A DNA stretch of 37,170 nucleotides from assembly GCF_015207665.1 (NCBI RefSeq), contig NZ_JADEWL010000064.1, positions 1-37,170 of the forward strand. Reading direction: 5' to 3'. Of this stretch, positions 1 through 8,546 are shown piece by piece. A program made the position numbers and the translations under genes. Within the stretch, counting starts at the first letter, position 1. Every line of letters starts with the position of its first letter. The notes beneath the pieces are model-generated. The model ran no database searches and was not told the DNA's origin. It was given only the letters and a program-made list of their open reading frames with translations. Source of the DNA: Plectonema cf. radiosum LEGE 06105. GTDB lineage: Bacteria; Cyanobacteriota; Cyanobacteriia; Cyanobacteriales; Nostocaceae.

Positions 1-70
1 GGGGAGAGGGGGGAGAAGAGAATTTAGATATTTCCGATTACCACTCATAACTAATGCAAAGAACTACTAG

Positions 71-100
71 TACTCCGCCACATTAATTTTGATGGGTAAC
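71..100 (+). repeat. Dispersed CCACATTAATTTT...GGGTAAC repeat, copy 1
   Basis: The block TACTCCGCCACATTAATTTT followed by GATGGGTAAC matches 29008-29036 almost base for base and 29228-29254 with a small deletion. It lies outside genes in all three cases. It carries no ORF and looks like a short intergenic repeat of unknown role. Confidence 0.6.
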
Positions 101-243
101 GTTCTCGTAGTGGGAGCGTCTCGCTCCCTCGTTACAACCAGCGAGCTTTCCGGCTCGCACTACTTCAACCCCTCAGAACTAATGCAAAGGGCTACTAGTA
201 GTTCATTTCATTAATTATGGGGAGTTCTGATCGCGATCATTTA

Positions 244-264
244 AGCGGGAATGAAATTCCCGCT
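244..264 (-). terminator. Hairpin downstream of the haloperoxidase gene
   Basis: AGCGGGAAT and ATTCCCGCT form a perfect 9-bp stem with a 3-nt loop about 48 bp past the haloperoxidase stop codon. The run after the stem on the minus strand is TTAAATGAT, which is a poor U-tract, so this may stabilise the transcript end or be a mere repeat hairpin instead of a true intrinsic terminator. Confidence 0.35.
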
Positions 265-311
265 CTAATAACACAAGCCCTATGAATGGAATAAAAAATC
301 AATCAGAAAAA

Positions 312-2186
312 TCAAAACTGAAAACTATCTGAGCTTAAATTATCTGTTCGTATATCTACAACCATCTGACTGAATTCGGGGGTTACATTATCATTAAAAA
401 AGATACCTGTTTCTTGTGGAGAAACACCAAGGTAATAATCCTTTGAAGAGCCAATTAGTGGAATAATATCTTCGTCAAACTCTGTATTTACAATGTTTAG
501 AGTATCATCCCATATTCCGCCGTTCAGAATATAATCTTCATTGGTGTCAATTACACTTTCGTATCCACCGTTAATAAAGTATTGAGTTTTATCCCAAACG
601 GCTTGCCCTACCTGTTCTCCCAATATTCTTCCGTTAACGTCACCATCCGTAAAATGAATTCCACCATAGATACGAGAAATACCAGCTTCTTCCGCAGCTT
701 CACTGAAGGTATCCCACTCTAAAGTAACTGGTTCTGAAGGAGTTTTGCCGGGTTCAAAACGAGATTTACCTGTGTTAAAGCTTACAGAAGCGCCAAATTC
801 ATCGCTACCTGTGAACAATTCTAATATTTCTGCACCCGCAGCGCTAAAGCTACTGTGTCCAGAGGTATATTCAGCAAAAGGTGGTGATGGGTTTCCTCCA
901 GGAGTTTGAAAGGTAAGGAAATCGGTTGCTAATATTGTCTGAGTTCCTTCTCCTGGTTTCCATGCATCAATTGCATAACCACCGAGTTCTTGATTGAATT
1001 CCCCGATTAATCCGAGTTCCCCCAATTCCCGAATCGCTCTAACTGGACGAGTATAATCATAGTGAGTTTTGGCTTCCCAAGTAGCGATACCTGCATCAAA
1101 CACTGCGTTACCCAAGCCAAAGAATAATTGAGCATCTTCGTCGAGGGTATTATTATCTCGTGCCGAGACGAATTGTCCAAAAGTCATCCAAGTACCGGGA
1201 GGAAAGGATGTTCCACCACCCATTTCCCAAAACTCTGCAACTAATTTATGCTCGTCGGTAAGATTAGCGCTGATATCAATAACTTCTTGGGCTTGAGCGA
1301 TAAATTCGGGGTTAATTACATCTCCGATCAGACTCTTATCGATATTTAATACAGAGCCATCTTCAAGGGTAATTGTTTTCTCTTCTAAATTTAGATCTCC
1401 ATCTACCAGCAAAAATGGTTTTGGTGCTTCTGGACGGAATTGCTCACCAGATTCTAAAGCAAAAGGTGTAACATTACCCCATTGAGGTGTCAGAAACTGT
1501 TGAGTAGATGCTTCTGTTCCTAGTTTTGCATCAATCGCTACTAATTCCGGTGTCCAACGTTCAATATCAACGATTTTACCAGGAGCATTAATGGGTTGAT
1601 AACCACTGATATCTGAATAAGGAACCCCATCAATTCCATTCAGGCTCTCACCTAATTGGTTAGAACCATCTTGATGACGAAATTCTAATAACTCCCCTGC
1701 CATTACATTACCAATACCAGCAGCCGTGGTAATATCGGTAGTATTATTGCTCGTATCTAAACCTAATTCACCCATCAATTGGTCAAAAATCTCAGTTTGG
1801 GTGGGGAATAGGTCGTTTAGAACCCGATAAGCAGCATAACTCATTGCTTCTGATTTATTTGCGTCAGTAATTTCCGCATCGGGACGCTGTAAATAATCAC
1901 CAAGTTGAGTTGATATTGCTGTGGAGTCGTATGCTGACCAAGCATTGTATGTAGCAGTATGCAACATTGCATAAGCACGAGATGCAACTGTCGGACCTGG
2001 TGATGTATTAATTACAGCTTGTTGAACTGCTTGGTCCCAGATTACGGAAACTGTTGGAGTAGCATCGTCAACGGTTACTAATTGAGTATCTGGGTCAATT
2101 TGAAGTTCAACTTGATTACTCCCTTGTTTCTCTACATTACATTCGTGAGTGGAGTTGGTATTATTGTATAAGTTTGAGTATTGCAT
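312..2186 (-). CDS. Vanadium-dependent haloperoxidase (PAP2 superfamily)
   Basis: The 624-aa product should oxidise halide with H2O2 to a hypohalous species that halogenates organic substrates. The vanadate-binding motifs of the family are all visible: Lys373 with Arg380-Pro381 (KTHYDYTRP), SGH with His444, and SRIYGGIHFTDGD with Arg505 and the axial-type His511. No signal peptide is evident, so location is unclear. The ATG at 2186 is preceded by an A-rich stretch without a clear Shine-Dalgarno and by imperfect repeats of TTGAGTGAATTA. It is the last gene of a three-gene minus-strand set and follows the reductase gene after 119 bp, so it may have its own promoter. Family assignment is firm; halide preference and substrate cannot be read from sequence. 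A PAP2 phosphatase role is possible but less likely because of the full haloperoxidase-type motif set and length. Confidence 0.9.
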   Translation of the reverse strand: MQYSNLYNNTNSTHECNVEKQGSNQVELQIDPDTQLVTVDDATPTVSVIWDQAVQQAVINTSPGPTVASRAYAMLHTATYNAWSAYDSTAISTQLGDYLQRPDAEITDANKSEAMSYAAYRVLNDLFPTQTEIFDQLMGELGLDTSNNTTDITTAAGIGNVMAGELLEFRHQDGSNQLGESLNGIDGVPYSDISGYQPINAPGKIVDIERWTPELVAIDAKLGTEASTQQFLTPQWGNVTPFALESGEQFRPEAPKPFLLVDGDLNLEEKTITLEDGSVLNIDKSLIGDVINPEFIAQAQEVIDISANLTDEHKLVAEFWEMGGGTSFPPGTWMTFGQFVSARDNNTLDEDAQLFFGLGNAVFDAGIATWEAKTHYDYTRPVRAIRELGELGLIGEFNQELGGYAIDAWKPGEGTQTILATDFLTFQTPGGNPSPPFAEYTSGHSSFSAAGAEILELFTGSDEFGASVSFNTGKSRFEPGKTPSEPVTLEWDTFSEAAEEAGISRIYGGIHFTDGDVNGRILGEQVGQAVWDKTQYFINGGYESVIDTNEDYILNGGIWDDTLNIVNTEFDEDIIPLIGSSKDYYLGVSPQETGIFFNDNVTPEFSQMVVDIRTDNLSSDSFQF

Positions 2187-2305
2187 TTTTTTGAGTTAAT
2201 TATTGAGTGAATTATTGAGTGAATTTTAAGTGAATTAATTATCGGAAATTCAAGAGTCAAATTGTAATCTTGCGTTGCTTTTTTGGTGCGTCCAAGTATG
2301 ATATA

Positions 2306-3790
2306 TTAGCCTTCAATAACTACATTTCCATCAGCTTTAGCTACACAAGTAAGAACATAATCCTCTTCACAATTAGAGTCTTCTTCGTAATAGACTTCTC
2401 CAGAAAGCTTGCGTAACTTGCATTGACCACAAGCTCCCATCTGACAACCGTAGGGTAATGTTATCCCTTCTTTTTGAGCAGCTTGTAAAATAGTTTCTTT
2501 AGCATCGCAAAGTACTTCTTTTTGAGATTTAGTAAAAGCTACAACATTGCTTTTTTCAGGCATTGGTGCATAAGACGTAGAGTAAAAATGTGTTGGAGCA
2601 TCATCAGCTACTACTAATTGAGGTTGTTTTTGCTGTTTATTTTGCTTTTTAGAAGAACCAAAGCTTTCTTCATGGTAGTTTTCCATGGGGAATTCTAATT
2701 CCCTCAATATTGCTTTTACGCTTTCTCGAAAGCCATCGGGACCACAAACATATACAATACGTTCTTGAAAATCATCGCTAATCGTCTTGATCATCGTCTC
2801 GTTCAACCTGCCAGTATATCCCAACCAATTTGGGTTATATTGCATACCAGTTAAAGTGATAGCTAGTTGAAAATTGGGATATCGGTTAGCCATAAATTCT
2901 AATTCGTGACAGAAAGCTATATCCTGAACAGTTTTAGCGCTGTGGACAAAGACAATATCGGCATTTGGAGTTGTATCACACAACCATCGAGACATTGACA
3001 TCATTGGTGTGATACCGCTACCAGCAGAGATAAACATAAATTTACGATTGGGATTATTTTGAATCGTAAAATTACCAGTTGGGGGACTAATTTTAATTTG
3101 ATTACCAACAGTAAAATTATCGTGTAACCAGTTAGAAACTAATCCAGGAGGAGCATCCGGTATATCATTTGGAGCAGGAACTCGTTTAACGGTAATTTCT
3201 AAATTATGGGGACGTGAAGGAGTAGAAGAAATTGAGTAAGGGCGTTTTACTAATTTACCATCAATTTCTAATTCTAATGTTACGAATTGACCTGGTTGAT
3301 AATTAAACATTGTGGGTGGAGAAGCAATAAAGCAAAAGGTTTTAACATCATATGTTTCTTCGATTATTTGGGAACAATTAACTATTAATTCATTCTCTTT
3401 ACCCGATTCTTTTTGGTTATAAACATCAGTAGATTGAGGTTTTAAATACCAATAAGGATTTGACTTTTCTATTTTTTCTTCTTCAGGTAAAAACAATAAG
3501 AAAAAATCACCAATTCTCAAATTATCACCAGGCTGTAAAATGCAGTTTTGATTCACCAAAACTTCTTGATTATTAAGCCGCGAACCACCAGTACTAGCAA
3601 GCTCGACAAAGTAATAATTTTGCTGAAAGTAAGTAATTAAACCATGTACTCGACTCACTTCTGGTGTATTTAAAATTAAATCGCTGTTGGGATGTCTACC
3701 AATTAGAAATAATGAAGGTTTGTCTGTAGAAACAACAAGGTTTTTTTCGGCTAAAAAACCTATTTTGGGGTTAAATACTGTAATTTTCAT
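2306..3790 (-). CDS. FHA domain - FAD/NAD(P)H reductase - 2Fe-2S ferredoxin fusion
   Basis: The 494-aa protein has three parts. Residues about 5-100 form a forkhead-associated domain with G31-R32, S46-x2-H49 and a Gly-Ser-Arg-Leu-Asn-Asn turn, the phosphothreonine-binding pattern. Residues about 135-375 form a ferredoxin-reductase-type FAD/NAD(P)H module with R183-P-Y-S, the nucleotide motif GSGITPMMSM and CGPDGF. The C-terminal 80 residues form a plant-type 2Fe-2S ferredoxin with C449-x4-C454-x2-C457-x24-C482. The FAD-NAD-Fe/S order is that of Hcr- and vanillate-demethylase-type reductases; the N-terminal FHA is an extra. It probably passes electrons from NAD(P)H to a partner. The start lies 24 bp after the stop of the membrane Fe-S gene, implying co-transcription and a shared electron path. 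The electron acceptor is unknown. Confidence 0.87.
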   Translation of the reverse strand: MKITVFNPKIGFLAEKNLVVSTDKPSLFLIGRHPNSDLILNTPEVSRVHGLITYFQQNYYFVELASTGGSRLNNQEVLVNQNCILQPGDNLRIGDFFLLFLPEEEKIEKSNPYWYLKPQSTDVYNQKESGKENELIVNCSQIIEETYDVKTFCFIASPPTMFNYQPGQFVTLELEIDGKLVKRPYSISSTPSRPHNLEITVKRVPAPNDIPDAPPGLVSNWLHDNFTVGNQIKISPPTGNFTIQNNPNRKFMFISAGSGITPMMSMSRWLCDTTPNADIVFVHSAKTVQDIAFCHELEFMANRYPNFQLAITLTGMQYNPNWLGYTGRLNETMIKTISDDFQERIVYVCGPDGFRESVKAILRELEFPMENYHEESFGSSKKQNKQQKQPQLVVADDAPTHFYSTSYAPMPEKSNVVAFTKSQKEVLCDAKETILQAAQKEGITLPYGCQMGACGQCKLRKLSGEVYYEEDSNCEEDYVLTCVAKADGNVVIEG

Positions 3791-3814
3791 AATTAATTAA
3801 ACTCTTGTGAACAT

Positions 3815-5455
3815 CTAACGACGATGAGTTTTTAACAATCTGGTTTGTGTAAGTTCAACGTGAGAATTAGCAGGATTTATCCTCTGATTTGGATAAATTA
3901 GAAATGGTTGCTCGCTGCTGATTTCTGATAGTATGGAGAAATGCTCATTTTCACTCAAAGCTAATTTCTGACGTATTTCCTGTAAAATTTCTAAACTATT
4001 AGAAGAAGTGAAGTTTTTTTGTATTAATCCTTCTAACAGAATTGATTTATAAATTTCTAATCGGTCTTTTTGTCGATATTCTGGTAAAACCGAAGCTAGG
4101 ATAAACAATTCGTTTGATGATAATTCATCGAGAGAACGTCCTTTTAAAAATTGAGAATTATTAATCGATAACTTAGACAATTGACGACGGAAACTATCAA
4201 GATTACTATCTCTTTGATACTGCTCAAAACTACGTCCCCAAGTCCGAACTAACCACATAGTACTAACTATTACGACCAAGGTGTTAAATAATAGTTGTGC
4301 TGGAACGGGTAATCTTAAAATTTCTGGTCTTCCACCGTAAATAAAGAAACTGTTGAAAGCTATAAAGGTGCAAATCGTCAGCATCCTGTGTAAAACTTGT
4401 TCCGAATTTATGCGGGAATTGTGTTTTTTTAGATAAGCACGATAAGCTTTTTCGATTTTAGTCAAACTCCAGTAACTTAACGCAACTGCAAAAGCTAATG
4501 TTAACGGAACTGCGATGATTTTAGGTATATTAATTGGTTCGTTGAATAAGTAAAAACCTGGTTTCCAAAGTGTTGATAATTGATTTTCTTCGTGCATCCA
4601 AGCACCGGAGAAGTAATAATCAAAGTTACCAGCGTATAATCTGTAGTAGACGAAATAACCGATTACCAGTCCCAAATAACCGTATTGAACAAATCTGCGT
4701 CCTGGCTTTTTTAAATCGTTCCAGTAAGATTTTTCTGCGTCGATATCCATACAAGCAGATTTACAGCCGATACAAGCGCTTTTTTCCTGGTTTGTAGTTA
4801 TATCTACAGTACGACACATTGATTGAGTTATACTTTGGGGAGATGCAGATATCCCATTACTTCCTAATAAACTACGCGGACCAGTAAAAACCGTTTGCAC
4901 AACTCCGAAAGGACATACATAATGGCACCAACTGCGACCTCCGTATAAAAATATAACCGTAATTGAACTTGCGATCGCAGTCAATAAAAACAATCCCAAA
5001 GCCAGACGTGCTGAATTAATGAACAGGATACGGAAGTTTAAGCCGATAAATAACAGAGCAAACTGTACGTAAAAATGGTTGCGCGTTAACCAAGTATTTT
5101 TATTGATATTCAATCTTGGTTTTAATCCTAAAGCACGAGGAATTTGAGAAAGAAAGTATAAAGGACAAATCCGCCGCCAAGTCTCGTGTCCAAAAACTAG
5201 TACAATCATGATGGCGCTGGGTACAACCATTCCCCAAAATACTCTTGCACCAATGGGATAAGGTTGTTCTTTTAAGGGTTTTCCTTGTACAATAACTTGT
5301 GGAAGTGAGTCACGGAAGGGAGATAAGAAGTTACTGGGATTAGTCAAGTGATGGGTTATCGGGTCGTAAAATAGCGAAAATATCAACAGCAACCATCCAA
5401 TTACTAGTACCAATCTAACAGCGTGCATTCTCTTTTCGGATACTTTACTCAGCAT
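3815..5455 (-). CDS. NapH/NosR-like membrane 4Fe-4S protein
   Basis: The 546-aa product is a multi-pass membrane protein with hydrophobic segments near residues 15-30, 75-95, 125-170 and 255-275 and further on. Cysteine motifs are RRICPLYF near residue 96, WCHYVCPFG near 175-182 and CIGCKSACMDID near 225-235, which resemble the C-x3-CP and CxxCxxxC patterns of NapH/NosR/CcoG-type polyferredoxins. The C-terminal 130 residues are soluble and not recognised. It starts at an ATG with a good GAAGAGG Shine-Dalgarno and is the first gene of the minus-strand set. It likely moves electrons across or into the membrane, fed by the downstream FHA-reductase. It has no visible FMN-binding periplasmic domain, so it is not a standard NosR. 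Its promoter region carries copy 1 of a three-copy regulatory element. Confidence 0.8.
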   Translation of the reverse strand: MLSKVSEKRMHAVRLVLVIGWLLLIFSLFYDPITHHLTNPSNFLSPFRDSLPQVIVQGKPLKEQPYPIGARVFWGMVVPSAIMIVLVFGHETWRRICPLYFLSQIPRALGLKPRLNINKNTWLTRNHFYVQFALLFIGLNFRILFINSARLALGLFLLTAIASSITVIFLYGGRSWCHYVCPFGVVQTVFTGPRSLLGSNGISASPQSITQSMCRTVDITTNQEKSACIGCKSACMDIDAEKSYWNDLKKPGRRFVQYGYLGLVIGYFVYYRLYAGNFDYYFSGAWMHEENQLSTLWKPGFYLFNEPINIPKIIAVPLTLAFAVALSYWSLTKIEKAYRAYLKKHNSRINSEQVLHRMLTICTFIAFNSFFIYGGRPEILRLPVPAQLLFNTLVVIVSTMWLVRTWGRSFEQYQRDSNLDSFRRQLSKLSINNSQFLKGRSLDELSSNELFILASVLPEYRQKDRLEIYKSILLEGLIQKNFTSSNSLEILQEIRQKLALSENEHFSILSEISSEQPFLIYPNQRINPANSHVELTQTRLLKTHRR

Positions 5456-5560
5456 TTTACCTCTTCAGTAAACTAGTTCCTTACGTAAACAAATTGAATT
5501 GAAAATTAAACTACCTGGTTATTTTTCACTAAAAAAAAACCTCAAAATATCAATATGACC

Positions 5561-5602
5561 TTTAACCTTTAACCTTTAACCTTTAACCTTTAACCTTTAA
5601 CC
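5561..5602 (+). repeat. Heptanucleotide STRR array (TTTAACC)6
   Basis: Six perfect consecutive copies of TTTAACC, flanked by partial units, lie between the Fe-S operon promoter element and its start codon. Short tandemly repeated heptamers are a known feature of heterocystous cyanobacterial genomes. Its position in the 5' leader of the operon could place it in the transcript. Confidence 0.9.
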
Positions 5603-5650
5603 TTTTCATTCCCCCTGTGCTTTAATAACATAATAAGAAATCTAATAACC

Positions 5651-5740
5651 AAAATAAACTACAATTTATGGTGTCTTCAATACATCTTATTGAAAGGGAA
5701 AAAACACAATTGTGCTGTTCGGATTACAGAAAACTGTACG
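5651..5740 (-). promoter_or_regulatory. Three-copy upstream element, copy 1 (palindrome + TGTAGTTTATTT)
   Basis: Read on the minus strand, TACAG-TTTT-CTGTA (5738-5725) is followed after exactly 61 bp by TGTAGTTTATTT (5663-5652), with CACCATAAAT just before it and TGTATT about 25 bp before it. The same arrangement and spacing occur at 12600-12690 and 20690-20776. It points to the Fe-S gene, whose ATG is about 195 bp downstream. This is best read as a regulated promoter with an operator; no factor can be named. Confidence 0.65.
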
Positions 5741-6241
5741 GTAAGGGGTAATGGGCATTCATGGTAGTTATCTCGCAAATTCTCTATCGCTTGTGCAAAC
5801 AAACACGAATCGGTTGTTGAGGACGAAGTGTTAAAGAAATATTCCAGAAGCAGCACTAGCAAAGAATAAAAAGCCTGTTTTGGGAACTTGAGATGAGTGT
5901 ATTTTCATAAAATTATCCTTGAATTTAATCAGATTTTCATGAGGTATTTTTTGTCCTCACTATCAATAACAGATAAAGGAAAATAAATATTCCAAAATTT
6001 ATCAAAAATTTTTGTAGTAAATAGGACTTACCCATGGGTAATTGGTAATGTCAAAGAAGTCGGCACAACAGATTAACTACTCCTATCTCGCTGGAAAATT
6101 ACCTATTTCTCTTTATCTCTTTCCTCTGCGTACTCTGCGCGGCAGTTGCTACAACGGTGCGTGTTCCTCCGCAACGCACTGCCTTGTCTGTGCGGTTTTT
6201 TTTATCGGTAATCTTCTGCCAGGAAAAGAGTAATTACCATA

Positions 6242-7987
6242 TCAAAACGGTTGATAACGCAAGGAGAAATAAACACCATTTTCTTGTAATGAGTCGCCTT
6301 GATCTTCAACTGCTATTAAGGGAATACCGTAATCTAATTGTAAAAATAAGTCTCTTCGTGGTTGCCAGCTTAAACCTAATCCTAAACCCGCAACTGTTTG
6401 TGGGTCGGGATTTTCTGCTTTGTTATTCCAAACTGTACCGATATCAAAAAAAGGTCTGATTTGTAACGAGTTATCTGATGTGACGGGAAGACGTAATTCT
6501 ACTGAACCAATAATGGCATTATCCGCCACAAGTTCGTTTTGGCGATATCCTCGCACGGTATCTACTCCACCCAAACTAATTTTTTCTAAAGGTAGTAAAC
6601 CATCGGGTGTGAGTTGAGTGTTGATTTTGGCTATTATTAAAGTTTTGGGTGACATTTGCTGTACCCATTGAAATTGTCCCAACCAGATAAAAAATCGTCC
6701 GTCAATACCACTTTCGTTGATGGTAGCGTCAAATGCATCGATACCGAAACTAAATTGCGATCGCGCTGCGAGTACTTGTTTTGCATTTCGTTGTAGCCAC
6801 TCTTGGGAAAAGCGAATTGCTGTAACTCTAGATTTACCATCTTCTGGTCCTTCTGAAAAGGAAAAGGGTTCATCATCAAGTAAAAATGTTTGCGATCGAC
6901 GTATATCTAAGGCTAATCCAAGAGCAAGTTCTGTATCTGCTTTTTTGACTAAAGGTTGTCGGAACCCAAATGATAAAGATTGTGAGTCACTGCGAATACC
7001 CAAGTCAGCAAATTGATCTTCGATTATCTGGCTAGTGTTGTTACTGTAGCGGATATTAAATGTACCGTCTCGGGCATTTACTGGTATTTTATAACCTAAA
7101 CCATATATATCTAGACCGTCTGTCAAACCGTACTCAGCGGATAATTGGTCGCCAAAACCTAATAGATTATTATAACTAGCAAATACAATACCTTGCAGGG
7201 AACCGATAGTGGGAGATTGGTTATTATCAATGACAATACCTGCGTTAAATGCAGGTGCTTCTTTTAATTGCAGTCGTAAAATGTTTTTACCAGGGCTGCT
7301 ACCTGGGATTAATTCGGCGTTAACTTGTTGTAATAAAGGATCAAGTTGTAATAGCTGCAATGCCGATTCTAAGCGTTTGCGGTTTAAGGGGGGTTTGGTT
7401 GCTATTCTAAGACGACTGCGGACATAATTTGTTTGTAATCTATTAAGTCCGTTGATTTCAATTCGTTCTAATTCACCTTCTACTATTTGGATTTCTATAA
7501 TTCCACTTTCTAAGGGTTGGTTATTTAAAATAAATGCACCGGATGTAATATAACCGTTATCAATATAAAGTTGGGTAATGGTAGAGCGTAGTTGAACTAA
7601 ATCTTCAAAAGGGACAGAGCAAGTTTGTTTTGAACAGTTTTCATATTTTTTTATCAGTTTGTTAATATCATCAATGAGAACAGTATTACCTAAAACTTCA
7701 ATTTTCTTAACATTAATCCCTTCATTAATGGGAGTAGTCGGTGCTGTTGGTGTATCGGTGGAAGGTGTTTGTAAAGCAGGAGGTAAAGAAGGTTCTGGTT
7801 TAGAGGGTAAAGGTGTTTCCGTCGGTTTGGGAATAGTTTCTTCAATTCGTTCGGGTGTATTTGGAGGAATTGTGATTCCATCGGGAGGAGTTGATTGAGC
7901 GCGAGCTAATTGTTTGAATGGTATAAAACTGGCGATAATTAAGCTAAAAAACAATAATATGATTATTTTTGTATTTGTTGAGTGCAT
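6242..7987 (-). CDS. TpsB outer-membrane transporter (ShlB/FhaC/HecB family)
   Basis: The 581-aa protein should be the outer-membrane pore that exports the neighbouring TpsA exoproteins. A signal peptide covers the first ~30 residues (hydrophobic IIILLFFSLIIASFIPF). A proline-rich linker follows (about 32-88), then a ShlB-type POTRA segment (about 90-165, starting at VKKIEVLGNTVLIDD), a second POTRA-like part and a beta-barrel with the conserved VRGY motif near residue 477. The chain ends in SLRYQPF with a terminal Phe, as expected for an Omp85-superfamily barrel. It is the last gene of the tpsA2-tpsA1-tpsB set, 279 bp after tpsA1. No Shine-Dalgarno is obvious before the ATG. Family call is firm; substrate pairing is inferred from position. 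Confidence 0.9.
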   Translation of the reverse strand: MHSTNTKIIILLFFSLIIASFIPFKQLARAQSTPPDGITIPPNTPERIEETIPKPTETPLPSKPEPSLPPALQTPSTDTPTAPTTPINEGINVKKIEVLGNTVLIDDINKLIKKYENCSKQTCSVPFEDLVQLRSTITQLYIDNGYITSGAFILNNQPLESGIIEIQIVEGELERIEINGLNRLQTNYVRSRLRIATKPPLNRKRLESALQLLQLDPLLQQVNAELIPGSSPGKNILRLQLKEAPAFNAGIVIDNNQSPTIGSLQGIVFASYNNLLGFGDQLSAEYGLTDGLDIYGLGYKIPVNARDGTFNIRYSNNTSQIIEDQFADLGIRSDSQSLSFGFRQPLVKKADTELALGLALDIRRSQTFLLDDEPFSFSEGPEDGKSRVTAIRFSQEWLQRNAKQVLAARSQFSFGIDAFDATINESGIDGRFFIWLGQFQWVQQMSPKTLIIAKINTQLTPDGLLPLEKISLGGVDTVRGYRQNELVADNAIIGSVELRLPVTSDNSLQIRPFFDIGTVWNNKAENPDPQTVAGLGLGLSWQPRRDLFLQLDYGIPLIAVEDQGDSLQENGVYFSLRYQPF

Positions 7988-8092
7988 ATATATGTTTGTT
8001 TAAGTAGTAGCAACCTGAAAAATAATTGACTAGAAAATATCATCAAATCATTTCACCAAGTTAATTTTTTAAGGTTTGTTAGCTCCGCGTGT

Positions 8093-8244
8093 CCGTCAGG
8101 ACATAGCCCCCGGATTTATCCGTGGATGTCCCTGACGGGGCGGCAATGTTGAAGCACCATTATTTTATTTATGGGGCAATAATTACGTAGCTTGCGTGGC
8201 GCGAATGCGCCATATTACGTAGCGAAGCGTCACCCGGAGGGTGA
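8093..8244. repeat. Cluster of intergenic hairpin repeats between tpsA1 and tpsB
   Basis: Three hairpins are visible: a nested one at 8093-8138 (CCGTCAG/CTGACGG outer stem, CGGAT-TT-ATCCG inner stem), TGGCGC-GAAT-GCGCCA at 8197-8212, and TCACCC-GGA-GGGTGA at 8230-8244. The phrase TTACGTAGC occurs twice. These are GC-rich relative to surroundings and look like dispersed palindromic repeats; they may also act as mRNA processing or termination points between the two genes. Confidence 0.6.
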
Positions 8245-8266
8245 TATTACGAATTACGAATTATAT

Positions 8267-8546
8267 TCACCTGCTACACTCCCGACTAAGTATACGTCGT
8301 CCATTTTCCAAACGATAAACCCCAGATGGCTCCACAATGGGGTCGCCAATTTTCCAGCGACGACGAGGCTTGACAGATGTATTATTTGGTACAGATTGCA
8401 CTCCAACAGTAGAGTAGACAGAAGGTACTGGATCACCGGGACGATAAGAGAAACCTTCACCACCAGTAATAAAGAAAGTACCGTTTCTTTCCCGACTTCT
8501 AACTACGCAACTGCTAGCAATTAAAGCTTCGCTATCAATAGGGTTT
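8267..8546 (-). repeat. Shared 3' tail of TpsA genes, copy 1
   Basis: The last ~280 bp of tpsA1 match the last ~279 bp of tpsA2 (12728-13006) almost base for base, encoding the same tail from ENPIDSEALIASSCVVRS (NPIDSEALIASSCVVRS in both) to the stop codon, whereas the bodies differ. The direct repeats lie about 4.46 kb apart and suggest gene conversion or strong selection on the tail. Confidence 0.85.

Larger units (their letters stand above)
1..311. other. Gene-free repeat-rich stretch
   Basis: No coding region is supported here. The stretch holds two direct copies of ACTAATGCAAAG followed by CTACTAGTA (near 51 and 178), and short perfect hairpins: GGGAGCG/CGCTCCC near 111-127, GCGAGC/GCTCGC near 141-158 and AGCGGGAAT/ATTCCCGCT at 244-264. 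Part of it (71-100) recurs near 29008 and 29228, so it is dispersed intergenic repeat material. Confidence 0.7.
5456..6241. other. Gene-free region between the Fe-S operon and tpsB
   Basis: The stretch holds the STRR array, the conserved palindromic upstream element and, at about 6025-6240, cyanobacterial filler repeats of the kind containing CTCTGCGTACTCTGCG and GTGCGGTTTTTTTT. Short ORFs here (5677-5862, 6042-6233, 6157-6459) overlap these repeats and show no protein-like features, so no gene is called. Confidence 0.65.

Noticed and set aside
312-2186. Haloperoxidase as a tailoring enzyme of the cinnamoyl polyketide
   Set aside because: It lies over 20 kb away with unrelated genes between and no shared operon; only a speculative link.
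5677-5862. 61-codon minus-strand ORF upstream of the Fe-S operon
   Set aside because: It overlaps the conserved palindromic element, has no Shine-Dalgarno and no protein-like features; the matching region near copy 2 does not keep the frame.
6042-6459. Short plus-strand ORFs downstream of tpsB
   Set aside because: They run through typical intergenic repeat sequence and into the tpsB 3' end on the other strand.
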